From NCBI GenBank assembly GCA_002085465.1, contig NBML01000033.1, forward strand, positions 1-14,203: 14,203 nt of DNA, given 5' to 3'. Of this stretch, positions 1 to 8,495 are shown in pieces. The DNA comes from Desulfobacteraceae bacterium 4572_89. Lineage in GTDB: Bacteria; Desulfobacterota; Desulfobacteria; Desulfobacterales; Desulfobacteraceae. A model generated the notes under the pieces. That model ran no database searches and had not been told where the DNA came from. It saw only the letters and a program-made list of their open reading frames with translations. The position numbers were made by a program, and so were the translations under genes. The number at the start of each line of letters is the position of its first letter. Positions within the stretch are counted from its first letter, which is position 1.

Positions 1-39
1 GCTTGGTCAGATTCGTTTTTTGATTTTGATTTGAAGGTT

Positions 40-60
40 TACCTATGACATAAATAGGTA
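40..60. repeat. 7-bp perfect inverted repeat, 7-nt spacer
   Basis: TACCTAT at 40-46 is exactly complementary to ATAGGTA at 54-60 around the spacer GACATAA. It could be a dyad protein-binding site or a weak hairpin ending the transcript of whatever lies upstream of the window. No T-run follows, so a terminator is unlikely. Confidence 0.4.
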
Positions 61-194
61 ATTTTGTATATAAGTTTCAGAAAAAAACATGGGAAAATAT
101 TATATTTTACCCTGGTTGAAACCACCGAAACAGTGTCAGAAAGCCTGGATTTTCATATAAATCCCGCCATCTCATTTTGACCCATCCTTTGATA

Positions 195-220
195 TTTTTG
201 GTAATATTTTTTGGTAATAT
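195..220. repeat. 13-bp perfect tandem duplication
   Basis: The unit TTTTTGGTAATAT occurs at 195-207 and again immediately at 208-220, without a mismatch. It lies about 270 bp before the likely glgP start, in non-coding DNA. Each copy contains a TAATAT that could act as a -10 element. The most likely origin is a slipped-strand duplication; a role in expression is unproven. Confidence 0.7.
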
Positions 221-491
221 TGTTCGGTGAAACACAAAATTAAATCTTAGTTAATAAATTCTTTTCTTTGCGAAATTCAAAATAAAATTTGCAACCTATA
301 AGCAAGAGGATTATATTCAAAAAAAACCAATCAAAAAAAACAAAAACCTAGGGAAAAATTACGTTTGAAAGAATAAGCCCGAAAAAAGCAAAAAACATAC
401 CCGTGATAGAGATCCCATGATCTCTTCTACAAACGGATTGATAAACATCTTTAAAGATGTGGATGTAAAAATTCAGACAAAGGATTTCGCC

Positions 492-2966
492 ATGAATCAA
501 TATCCAGCCCTGGATGAAAAAAAATCAGATCCTGCTTGTGAAGCTGACAAGCTCAAACAGGACATCTACCATAATATTCGATTCAATCTTGGGCTTGATC
601 CTGAGGAAATGAATAAATACTCCTGCTTTATGGGACTTGCCTTTAGCTTGAAAGACAGGTTGATCAGCCAATGGATCAAAACCCAGAAGTCCTGCAGGAA
701 AAATTTTTCCAAACGAATATTTTATCTTTCTTTGGAATTTTTGCCGGGAAGATTTCTAAAAAATTACCTGATCTCCCTGGATCTGGAGGATACTGCCCGA
801 AAGGTCCTGTCAGATCTTGGATTTGACTTGGACGTCCTTGAAGAAGAGGAATGGGATCATGGTCTTGGGAATGGCGGGCTAGGCCGTCTGGCCTCCTGCT
901 ATATGGACTCCATTGCAAGGTTGAGGCTGCCTGGATATGGGTATGGCATACGCTATGAATTCGGAATTTTTTACCAGGTTTTAAAAGATGGATTTCAGCA
1001 AGAAAAAAGTGATAACTGGATGCGCAGGGGAAACCCCTGGGAAATTATCCGCTTTGAAAATATCTATAAAATAAAATTCTACGGCCAATCTGAATCTTAC
1101 ACAGACATTCACGGCAATGAAAGGTATCATTGGATAAACTCAGATAATGTCATGGCCATGGCCTGTGATATTATGATTCCGGGCATTCATGATGATTTTG
1201 TTACCAATATGCGGTTATGGACTGCCAAATCCAGTCGTGGGTTTGACCTGGAGTTTTTCAACCATGGAGACTATATGGGAGCTTCAGAAGCAAAAATTTT
1301 AAGCGAATCCATTTCCAAAGTTCTTTATCCCAATGATGAAATGGAAAAGGGAAAGGAACTTCGGCTCAAGCAGCAGTATTTTTTTGTTTCGGCAACACTC
1401 CAGGATATTATACGTCAATACTTGATTGATCATAAATCTTTTGACAAATTTTCCGACTGGGCTGCCATTCAGCTGAATGATACCCATCCATCCATTGCCA
1501 TCCCGGAACTTATGCGTTTGTTCATGGATGAAAAAGGGCTGAGTTGGGATGAATCATGGTCCATTTGTAAAAAAACCTTTTCTTACACCAACCATACTGT
1601 ACTGCCCGAAGCCCTTGAAACATGGACGGTGAATTTAGTAAGAAACCTTTTACCAAGGCACCTGGAAATAATTTATGAAATAAATCGACGTTTCCTTGAT
1701 GAATTGAAATATATATATCCTGATCAACCAGAGTTGTCTGACAGGATGTCAATTATTCAGGAAGGAGATGTGCCAAAGATCAAAATGGCCCATTTGGCCA
1801 TCATTGGCAGCCATTCGGTCAATGGAGTAGCAAAATTACATTCCAAGATCTTAATGACCCGTCTATTTAAAAAATTTAATCTCATGTATCCGGGCAGGAT
1901 AAAAAATATCACCAACGGAATCACTCCCCGGCGATGGCTCTATCAATCCAACCCAGGTCTTTCAACACTCATAACTTCTGTCATTGGTTCTGACTGGATA
2001 TCCAATCTGGACCATCTTAAAAACTTGATTCCCTATTCTAAAGATCCTTTATTTGTATCCAAATGGAAAAAGGCCAAGCTGGCCAACAAGGAAAAACTGG
2101 CAAAATATGTTTTACGGAAAACCGGCATAGAGGTCAATCCCAATGCCCTCTTTGATATCCATGCCAAGCGCATGCATGAATACAAACGCCAGCTTCTCAA
2201 TATCCTCCATGTGATTCTGCTTTATAATCGTATCCGCCAAAATAAAGAAACCCGTGAAATTAACCGCTGCTTTTTTTTTGCAGGGAAAGCAGCCCCGGGC
2301 TATTTCCAGGCAAAACTGATAATCAAACTGATCACTTCTGTCTCAGAGACCATTAACAAAGATCCCGAAATCCGGAAAAAGCTCAGCTCTATATTTCTAC
2401 CCAACTATTGCATTTCCCAGGCAGAAAAAATCATTCCCGCAGCTGATATTTCCCAACAGATCTCCACAGCCGGGCTGGAAGCATCCGGCACAGGCAATAT
2501 GAAATTTGCATTGAACGGGGCCCTGACTATTGGAACTCTGGACGGTGCCAACGTGGAGATCATGGAAGAAGTTGGAAAAAACAATATGTTTATTTTTGGG
2601 CTTACAGCCGATGAAGTTGCAACAAAAAGACAGGAAGGATATGATCCTGGAAAATATTATGAAGAAAACCAGGAACTCAAAGAAATTATTCATATGATTG
2701 ATTCAGGATATTTTTCACCGGGAAAGCCCCAATTGTTTAAACCCATTGTGCATTCCCTTCTGGACCAGGGAGATTATTACCTGGTGCTGGCTGATTTTGC
2801 AAATTATGTTAAGACCCAGCAGGCGGTTGCACTGGCATATCAGGATCAGAATCAATGGACACGGATGTCCATATTGAATACAGCCAATATGGGAAAATTT
2901 TCCAGCGACCGGGCGGTTCTGGAATATGCGAAAAACATATGGAGAGTAACCCCTGTTCCGGAATAG
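492..2966 (+). CDS. glgP: Glycogen/starch phosphorylase
   Basis: A PLP-dependent GT35 alpha-glucan phosphorylase, which removes outer glucose units of glycogen as glucose-1-phosphate in the cytoplasm. The family signature around the PLP lysine is intact (EASGTGNMKFALNGA, with the lysine at about residue 671). The conserved GNGGLGRLASCYMDS and NDTHPSIAIPELMR segments and the C-terminal LDGANVEI segment are also present. The reading frame is open from an ATG at 417 (849 aa). I choose the ATG at 492 (824 aa) because AAGGA sits 7 nt before it, the 417 start has no clear ribosome site, and the shorter N-terminus matches the length of E. coli GlgP before the first conserved helix. The stop lies only 13 bp from the stop of the convergent debranching gene, so the two genes make a functional pair but not an operon. 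No strong terminator hairpin is visible between them. Confidence 0.95.
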   Translation: MNQYPALDEKKSDPACEADKLKQDIYHNIRFNLGLDPEEMNKYSCFMGLAFSLKDRLISQWIKTQKSCRKNFSKRIFYLSLEFLPGRFLKNYLISLDLEDTARKVLSDLGFDLDVLEEEEWDHGLGNGGLGRLASCYMDSIARLRLPGYGYGIRYEFGIFYQVLKDGFQQEKSDNWMRRGNPWEIIRFENIYKIKFYGQSESYTDIHGNERYHWINSDNVMAMACDIMIPGIHDDFVTNMRLWTAKSSRGFDLEFFNHGDYMGASEAKILSESISKVLYPNDEMEKGKELRLKQQYFFVSATLQDIIRQYLIDHKSFDKFSDWAAIQLNDTHPSIAIPELMRLFMDEKGLSWDESWSICKKTFSYTNHTVLPEALETWTVNLVRNLLPRHLEIIYEINRRFLDELKYIYPDQPELSDRMSIIQEGDVPKIKMAHLAIIGSHSVNGVAKLHSKILMTRLFKKFNLMYPGRIKNITNGITPRRWLYQSNPGLSTLITSVIGSDWISNLDHLKNLIPYSKDPLFVSKWKKAKLANKEKLAKYVLRKTGIEVNPNALFDIHAKRMHEYKRQLLNILHVILLYNRIRQNKETREINRCFFFAGKAAPGYFQAKLIIKLITSVSETINKDPEIRKKLSSIFLPNYCISQAEKIIPAADISQQISTAGLEASGTGNMKFALNGALTIGTLDGANVEIMEEVGKNNMFIFGLTADEVATKRQEGYDPGKYYEENQELKEIIHMIDSGYFSPGKPQLFKPIVHSLLDQGDYYLVLADFANYVKTQQAVALAYQDQNQWTRMSILNTANMGKFSSDRAVLEYAKNIWRVTPVPE

Positions 2967-2979
2967 GATAATTAGGGAC

Positions 2980-5900
2980 TTATTCTGATAATTTGTGTAT
3001 CACCCTGGCGAATTCGCTTGTTCCCCAGGCCTGGGCATCACACCCCCTTGGCGTATGGGGGAAATCTCCATCAAGGATTTCAGGGATATATCCTGCAGCA
3101 CCTTTTCTCATTAAACCAATCACACTTCCCAGCCATGCCAGACAGGTGGGATGAGATTTTTTACCAAAGGCTTTTGCCCATGCCTCACAAAACACGGGAA
3201 ACAGCCAGGTCCATGCGGTTCCATTATGGTAGGCAGGCTTTCTCCGGGTATCTTCATCCCCTTGGTATTTCCCGGAATAAGGGGCATGGGGATCTTTTAT
3301 TGCTGTTTGATTCCAAATAATATTGATGGGAAATTCAACCCTCCGGTCAGCAAGGCTCCTGACTGCTCCGGGAACAAGTAATTCCTGACAGGTTTCAACA
3401 CATTTTCGGGCAATGTTTTTATCCTTTATCACATCAAGTGTAACCAAAAACAATTGGTTGGGTCTAAGGGCATCATCCGGGGCTGCATTTTTGGCACAAC
3501 CACCAGGATCGTGTGAATGAAGGCAGTCGGAAAAAAAACCTGCTCTTTCATTATAAAAAAGATCAGAAATGGCATTTTGTACAATTTTACCTTTTTTCTG
3601 CCAGTCTTTTTGATTGGGTGCATCCACCAACCCCAGAAAAACCAGGGCATTATACCATAATGCCTGGATTTCCACAGGATAGCCCTGGCGTGGAGACCCT
3701 GCAGGGAAATTGGTATCCATCCATGTAAAATGGGACGGACTGTACAGGAGCATGGTTTCAGAATCTGCCTTAACACCTGTTTTCGTCCCTTTTATCAGGG
3801 AATCTGCCATTGACAGCAAAATATCCAGAACCCTGCGGTTATCCAGTTTTTCCTTTAAAAAATCCTGGTTCCCCTCTTTTTCGACCAAATCCCTGCAGCA
3901 GGAAAAAAACCATAATGGTGCATCGGAGGTTTCAATATTTCCAGCATCCTGGCCGCAGATCATATTGGGAAGAGTACCATTGCTTTCAAACCGGCCAAAC
4001 AATCTTAATATGGCTTTGGCTTCTGAAAACCGTCCCAGCTCAATCAGACTTCGGCAAAAGATAAGGCTGTCCCTTCCCCAGTCCAGGAACCAGGGAAATC
4101 CAGCAATCACGCTTTTTTCTTTGCCACGATCCACAATAAAGCTGTCAAGGCTTTTATATACTGCCCTGGACAGGGGCATTGCTTTTTCAAAGTTGAATAA
4201 TTCATGAGTAGTACTATTTTTAGTAAAAGCCATTTCTGGATTTTGGTTATCCTGATTTTGGTTATCTTGATTTTGGCTATCCATTACAGCAGCATTCAGC
4301 ACCATGCTTTCACCTCCCAGGCAGGAAGATGTAAAATATCCCGGGCTGAAAAGATCAGATTCAGGGTCAAGACCTCTTTGAGCCTCCAAGGGGCGGCGGA
4401 CCATATAATGCCATTCAGGTTCATGGACAAATTTGCCCCTGTTCAGGGTAATGCCAAGGGTTTTTCCCCTGGAAAGTGAAAATAAAAACCCTTGGTCAAA
4501 GGTTGAGATAGACTTGGGCCATTGCTTTTCAGGCCCTTTATATGCTTTGACGGTTTCATGAAAGCTCCTGTCTTCGATATCCGGTCTCATGATAATGGTC
4601 ACTGGTTTATCATCATTTAAAAAAAGAAGATTATTCTGGGAGGAGTTCTCTCTTACCAGGGACAGGCAGACATGATTCTCCTCCGGATCAATGAAAAGAT
4701 AAAGGGTTACAGCATAATACCTGCCTTCGGATGTGGGAACATGAAACAGCCATTTACCACCATGGTCATAGGAAAATGTAAATTTTTCAAGACAATCCAA
4801 TGTAAGTTCCCTTGAATAGCCCTGGAAGATGGCCCAGATTCTACACCTTGAAAACACCATCCACCTGTTTTCCGGCATTGTTTTGTCCATATTTGCGCCA
4901 AGGAAAGCATCATACCTGCTGTCAAGCCTGCCCCACCAGGCAGCAGCCCTCATCATACCGCCTCTGGTGGTTGTACCCAATAATTTCAAAAAAGGGGTTT
5001 TTACAATCTCCTTTCTTGTAAAGGATGAACTCATAGAAAGGTCACGACCCGGGGCAAGGTATAATAATGAAGCCGTTTCAATCTGAGTGCCAGCGGATTC
5101 AAATACCCGCAGGTTTAAGGTATATTCTTTATGAAAGTGCCTAATTTTTCCCGGGGGGAAAAGAGCAAAAAATCCTTTTTTGTCCTTTGTGGGGATTCCT
5201 TCTTCATATCCAATGGATTTTTTTGGGAATCTTTTGCCGGATATCTGATTTGACTTGAATTCATCCAGAATTTCTGCCCTGAACCCGGTCCTGCATTTGA
5301 TAAGAAGAAAAAACCCCGGGGGCACCATTAACTGGCGTTTTTTATCCCTTTGAAAATCAAATACAATCACCCGGCTCTCCTTTGATTCCTTATTTAGAGA
5401 ACGTATGAATTCAATTGGATCATCTGCAAAGGCCAAAGCCTCTTGCTGGACATTAATGCCTTTTATATTCTTGTACCCTTTGAAAATTGTGTAAACCAAT
5501 AACATTTTTGCTTTTAATTTTTGAAAATACACCCTTTCCGGCATCTGGCTTTTATTATGCCTGTTTTGTTCAAGAAGATTTAAATCATCAGGGTCTGGTG
5601 TCAAGGCCAGGGCCTCTCCCGGAGCCAGCCTTATAACACAATTATCATTTGTATTTTGAATTTTGATTTCTGCCTCTGAGATCAAATCATAGAACACTGT
5701 TTCTTGAATACCTGAATCTTGTCTTATCCAGGATGCTTCAAGGGGATTTTCACAATCCAGATTAATTAAAATCAGAAGTTTTTTATCCATTTGTTCATTG
5801 TGCCTCAGCAATACCAGGCACTGGCATTGATTTTTCTGAATCAATTCAAGCCGGGTTTCTCCGAAAAAGGCAGGATGGGTTTTTAATATGAGGTTCAGCC

Positions 5901-7344
5901 TGGAAATATGATCTACCTGATTTGTCCTGCTTCCCCAGTTGAGGCTGGCAGATCCATGGACATCAATTTTTTGAGAGGCAAACCATTCCACACCATTAGC
6001 AAATCCAAATCCCCCGCCCACAGAACAAAGCGCACAAAGGGAGGTTCTCATTTTTGCATATTCCATTGAAATTACAGCCAGGCGGTTATTGTCATGGGTT
6101 TCTGCAAAATGAATGGTGTGGCCGCTTGTCCGTGATATATCATAGGCAAGGGGAAGATAATTTGAAATCTCTTCCTTTGAATAATTCTGAAACAATTCAG
6201 AATAGGCCCAGTTGAAATTCGCCCTGCCCAATATTTTTCGCGTTGTTGCAATCAGCCCGCCAAGGCCTTCCAGGAAAAAAAGCGTTTCAGGATATTCAAG
6301 CCTTACCTTGGCAACAATATATTCCCAGGCTTCTACAGGAACCATGTAACCTGCATCGCACCGAAACCCGTCAACGCCCCTGTGGCACCACAACAAAAAA
6401 ACATGGGCCATATATTTCCAGAGATCCACATTTGTATAATCCAGTTTTGTCAAATCAGCCCATACAACTCCCCAGGCACCAGGAGCCTCAATCTTTCCGT
6501 CTCCACCCCTGACCAGCCATTCCGGATTGGTTTCATGGATGGATGCTGCCCATCCGGTGTGATTAATGGCAATATCCATAAACAAATATCCATTATGGTA
6601 ATGAACCATGTCCACCAATTCCATGAATTGTTCCAAAGGGGTTGCCCTGGGATCAAACTCAGCAAGGGCAGGATCAACCTGGGTAAAATCAAGGGAGGCG
6701 TAGGGGCTGCCAAACCGCCCCATGCGGGCATAGGTGGTTGGGGTGGGATGTATAGGCAGCAGTTGCAGGACACGGCAGCCAAGATGGGAAAAAATAAATT
6801 CCACCTGTTTTGTAAGATCCCTGAATTTCCCTGACTCGGGAATAACCGTATATCCCTTTGCATCCAGTTGTTCTATCATTGGTAACAATTCTTTTTCTTC
6901 GGCCATACTGGATTTGGACCTGCCGAACTGACGGACAAAGGCATTATAAATGATATTGCCGCAGCATGTGCCTGCCGGCTCTACATTGAAAATACAATTA
7001 TCCCCACGGGGCCAGATGGGAGCGGTGCTTTTTTCCGGGATAAAAAAACATTTTGCCTGGAAAAATCCAGTCTGGAGCAAGGGAAGGATAATTGTAAAGA
7101 CAAGATCGCTTTCAGGCTCCATTTCAATGTCATACCAGGCTTCATCCAGTTTTATTTCATTTTTTTCTATACGTCCTATAATTTCTTTTTGTGAAATCCC
7201 TGCAGAACCAAGATTGGTTCTCACCCATGCCTTCCCTTTGACCCCGAAGGAAAGGGTCAATTTAAAACTTAGGCAATCTCCACAATACATGACCCGGGAT
7301 TCCCCGGGAAGGGGCAATTGAGTAATCTCTGGAAATGTTCCCAT
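2980..7344 (-). CDS. Bifunctional-type glycogen debranching enzyme, GH13-GH133 fusion
   Basis: A 1454-residue cytoplasmic enzyme predicted to remove glycogen branches by alpha-glucan transfer or hydrolysis plus alpha-1,6-glucosidase action. Residues about 170-500 form a GH13 barrel with all four regions: FMDIAINH (D257, N261, H262), GFRCD (nucleophile D330), LFFLE (acid/base E359) and THDNN (D418). Residues about 600-1015 resemble a beta-rich debranching N-domain (TTRGGMMRA, YDAFLGANMD). Residues about 1055-1450 are an amylo-alpha-1,6-glucosidase (GH133) domain with PWFLDWGRDSLI, TSDAPLWF (D1141), PVEIQALWYNAL, HNGTAWTW and DAQAWGTSEF. A Q/N/D-rich tandem repeat (1021-1035) precedes the last domain. 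GH133-only bacterial debranchers are about half this length. The start at 7344 has GGAGG about 14 nt upstream, which is longer than ideal. Whether the GH13 part is a 4-alpha-glucanotransferase, as in eukaryotes, is inference. Confidence 0.93.
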   Translation of the reverse strand: MGTFPEITQLPLPGESRVMYCGDCLSFKLTLSFGVKGKAWVRTNLGSAGISQKEIIGRIEKNEIKLDEAWYDIEMEPESDLVFTIILPLLQTGFFQAKCFFIPEKSTAPIWPRGDNCIFNVEPAGTCCGNIIYNAFVRQFGRSKSSMAEEKELLPMIEQLDAKGYTVIPESGKFRDLTKQVEFIFSHLGCRVLQLLPIHPTPTTYARMGRFGSPYASLDFTQVDPALAEFDPRATPLEQFMELVDMVHYHNGYLFMDIAINHTGWAASIHETNPEWLVRGGDGKIEAPGAWGVVWADLTKLDYTNVDLWKYMAHVFLLWCHRGVDGFRCDAGYMVPVEAWEYIVAKVRLEYPETLFFLEGLGGLIATTRKILGRANFNWAYSELFQNYSKEEISNYLPLAYDISRTSGHTIHFAETHDNNRLAVISMEYAKMRTSLCALCSVGGGFGFANGVEWFASQKIDVHGSASLNWGSRTNQVDHISRLNLILKTHPAFFGETRLELIQKNQCQCLVLLRHNEQMDKKLLILINLDCENPLEASWIRQDSGIQETVFYDLISEAEIKIQNTNDNCVIRLAPGEALALTPDPDDLNLLEQNRHNKSQMPERVYFQKLKAKMLLVYTIFKGYKNIKGINVQQEALAFADDPIEFIRSLNKESKESRVIVFDFQRDKKRQLMVPPGFFLLIKCRTGFRAEILDEFKSNQISGKRFPKKSIGYEEGIPTKDKKGFFALFPPGKIRHFHKEYTLNLRVFESAGTQIETASLLYLAPGRDLSMSSSFTRKEIVKTPFLKLLGTTTRGGMMRAAAWWGRLDSRYDAFLGANMDKTMPENRWMVFSRCRIWAIFQGYSRELTLDCLEKFTFSYDHGGKWLFHVPTSEGRYYAVTLYLFIDPEENHVCLSLVRENSSQNNLLFLNDDKPVTIIMRPDIEDRSFHETVKAYKGPEKQWPKSISTFDQGFLFSLSRGKTLGITLNRGKFVHEPEWHYMVRRPLEAQRGLDPESDLFSPGYFTSSCLGGESMVLNAAVMDSQNQDNQNQDNQNPEMAFTKNSTTHELFNFEKAMPLSRAVYKSLDSFIVDRGKEKSVIAGFPWFLDWGRDSLIFCRSLIELGRFSEAKAILRLFGRFESNGTLPNMICGQDAGNIETSDAPLWFFSCCRDLVEKEGNQDFLKEKLDNRRVLDILLSMADSLIKGTKTGVKADSETMLLYSPSHFTWMDTNFPAGSPRQGYPVEIQALWYNALVFLGLVDAPNQKDWQKKGKIVQNAISDLFYNERAGFFSDCLHSHDPGGCAKNAAPDDALRPNQLFLVTLDVIKDKNIARKCVETCQELLVPGAVRSLADRRVEFPINIIWNQTAIKDPHAPYSGKYQGDEDTRRKPAYHNGTAWTWLFPVFCEAWAKAFGKKSHPTCLAWLGSVIGLMRKGAAGYIPEILDGDFPHTPRGCDAQAWGTSEFARVIHKLSE
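4239..4283. repeat. Three tandem 15-bp coding repeats (Q/N/D-rich linker)
   Basis: Three adjacent 15-bp units, each starting GATTTTGG on the plus strand, differ at only a few bases. Read on the minus strand they encode the QNQDN-type repeat at residues about 1021-1035 of the debranching enzyme, between the middle beta-rich region and the GH133 domain. The unit is a multiple of three, so copy-number change would keep the frame and only lengthen or shorten a flexible linker. Confidence 0.8.
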
Positions 7345-7550
7345 AATAGTTTTTCTATCCTCCAGTCATCCTGGGATACTATAATAAAAAATAGACAAAC
7401 TCAAGAATGGAGGATAATCCCTAAAAATTTCCGGGTTCGGGACCGAAAAAAACAATGCTTGATTTTTTTTAAAAACCCAATAAAAATAACTTGTCTTTCC
7501 AGCTACTTTATATTAATTGAGATATCTTTTTTACGATTCGAGGCAATGAA
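7345..7550. other. Divergent intergenic region, debrancher / yitT-like gene
   Basis: This AT-rich gap separates the divergent starts of the debranching enzyme and the YitT-family gene and should hold promoters for both. Apart from the inverted repeat around the debrancher ribosome site and a GAGG 7 nt before the yitT-like start (about 7540-7543), I see no clear operator or strong sigma-70 promoter. A 78-codon TTG-initiated frame crossing the gap looks non-coding. Confidence 0.5.
7356..7416. promoter_or_regulatory. 9-bp inverted repeat including the debrancher ribosome site
   Basis: TATCCTCCA at 7356-7364 is the complement of TGGAGGATA at 7408-7416. Read on the minus strand, the first arm is the Shine-Dalgarno region of the debranching gene, and the second is an upstream anti-Shine-Dalgarno sequence 43 nt away. 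If both are transcribed, they could pair and hide the ribosome site. A weak minus-strand promoter-like pair (TTGAGT with TATAGT, spacer 15) lies between the arms; starting there would exclude the upstream arm. Confidence 0.35.
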
Positions 7551-8408
7551 ATGAATTTTCAAAACATAAGTTATTCCGTCCCCTGGAACCTGTTTCTGAT
7601 CACCGCGGGCAATCTTATCCTTGCCCTGGGACTCAAATCCATTATCATTCCCCACGGCATGATCACGGGAGGATTTTCAGGCCTTGGCATTCTATTGCTA
7701 TACTATACCGAATCATTGACCCCTGGATTATGGTACCTGATCCTGAATATCCCGGTCTTTATCATTGGGTGGAAATTTGTCAGCAAACGATTTCTATACT
7801 ATAGCCTTTTTGGGATGGTTACCCTGACCATCCTCATTGATCTTGTCAATTTTAAAATTGATATCACAGACCCCTGGCTGGCCACACTTGCCGGAGGGAT
7901 ACTTGTGGGAACCGGTGCCGGCATTGTTTTCAGATCCCTGGGCTCCGGTGGCGGCAATGACATTATCTCCATCCTGCTCAACCAGAAATTCGGCATCCGC
8001 ATTGGCACCTATAACTTTTCATTTAATTTTGTCCTCTTTCTTTTCAGTTTCGGAACCCTGAACACAGACCTGATCCTTTATTCCATGGCAGCAAGCTATA
8101 TTGCTTCCCAGGTGATTGAATATTGTATAACCCTGTTTAACCAGCGAAAAATGATCATCATTATCTCCAGAGAACCAAAAAAAATTACAGACCAGATCCT
8201 CCACAAACTCAAACGGGGGGCCACATTCCTTAAAGGGGAAGGCGCCTATACCGGCCAAAACAAAGATATCATCCTCACCGTAGCCAACACCTTCCAGATC
8301 AAACGAATTGAAGAAATCGTCTTTGGCATAGATCCGGAAGCTTTCATGATCACTGAGAACACCTTTAATGTTCTGGGCAAAGGATTTTCCCAGAGAAAGG
8401 TTTATTAA
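7551..8408 (+). CDS. YitT-family membrane protein (DUF161 + DUF2179)
   Basis: A 285-residue integral membrane protein. The first about 200 residues contain five or six hydrophobic segments, beginning with LFLITAGNLILALGLKSIIIP. They include the family's glycine-rich loop, here FRSLGSGGGNDIIS, where relatives usually have a GSTGGTDII-like form. The C-terminal about 80 residues form the soluble DUF2179 domain (RGATFLKGEGAYTGQNKDIILTV, then IDPEAFMITENTFNVLGKGF). The length is typical. The family is widespread, but its transport or signalling role is not settled, so I assign no substrate. GAGG lies 7 nt before the ATG. The gene is divergent from the debrancher and convergent with the hydrolase gene, so it is probably a single-gene transcript. 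Its last codons and stop lie in the first copy of a 22-bp tandem duplication. Confidence 0.9.
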   Translation: MNFQNISYSVPWNLFLITAGNLILALGLKSIIIPHGMITGGFSGLGILLLYYTESLTPGLWYLILNIPVFIIGWKFVSKRFLYYSLFGMVTLTILIDLVNFKIDITDPWLATLAGGILVGTGAGIVFRSLGSGGGNDIISILLNQKFGIRIGTYNFSFNFVLFLFSFGTLNTDLILYSMAASYIASQVIEYCITLFNQRKMIIIISREPKKITDQILHKLKRGATFLKGEGAYTGQNKDIILTVANTFQIKRIEEIVFGIDPEAFMITENTFNVLGKGFSQRKVY

Positions 8409-8431
8409 GTCCCAGAGAAAAGTTTATTAAG
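8388..8431. repeat. 22-bp tandem duplication across the yitT-like stop codon
   Basis: Positions 8388-8409 and 8410-8431 are direct adjacent copies differing at one base (G against A in the GAAAGG/GAAAAG part). The first copy encodes the last codons and the TAA stop of the YitT-family gene; the second lies after the stop. At 22 bp the unit is not a multiple of three, and because the stop is in the first copy the protein end is preserved. Confidence 0.8.
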
Positions 8432-8495
8432 ACTGGTGATAACATAGACCCCTGCTGCCCATTGTCAAAAATTTAATTCATCCTCCTGAAAATAA

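Larger units (their letters stand above)
1..416. other. AT-rich non-coding leader upstream of glgP
   Basis: No convincing gene is visible on either strand here. The stretch is strongly A+T rich, with A-runs near positions 318-345. It holds a perfect 7-bp inverted repeat (40-46 with 54-60), a perfect 13-bp tandem duplication (195-220) and an imperfect inverted repeat (268-294, TTGC(G)AAATT against AATTTGCAA with one bulged base). It must contain the promoter of the glycogen phosphorylase gene. The best sigma-70-like match I can find (TTGACC at 177-182 with TAATAT at 202-207) has a 19-bp spacer, so I do not call a promoter. No sigma-54 motif was seen. Confidence 0.6.

Noticed and set aside
2940..3005. 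Possible bidirectional terminator between glgP and the debrancher
   Set aside because: Only a 5-bp GAATA/TATTC pairing with no T-run could be found, so it is not a convincing terminator.
3710..4207. 165-codon plus-strand frame inside the debrancher gene (and similar frames at 6382-6834 and 6450-6863)
   Set aside because: These are antisense or out-of-frame shadows of the long debranching gene, with no domains or ribosome sites.
4239..4283. Short repeats as a CRISPR-like array
   Set aside because: The units are 15 bp, directly adjacent without spacers, and lie in frame within a coding gene.
7318..7554. 78-codon TTG-started frame whose stop overlaps the yitT-like start
   Set aside because: It begins inside the antisense debrancher start, lacks a ribosome site, spans an AT-rich promoter region and has no recognisable features.
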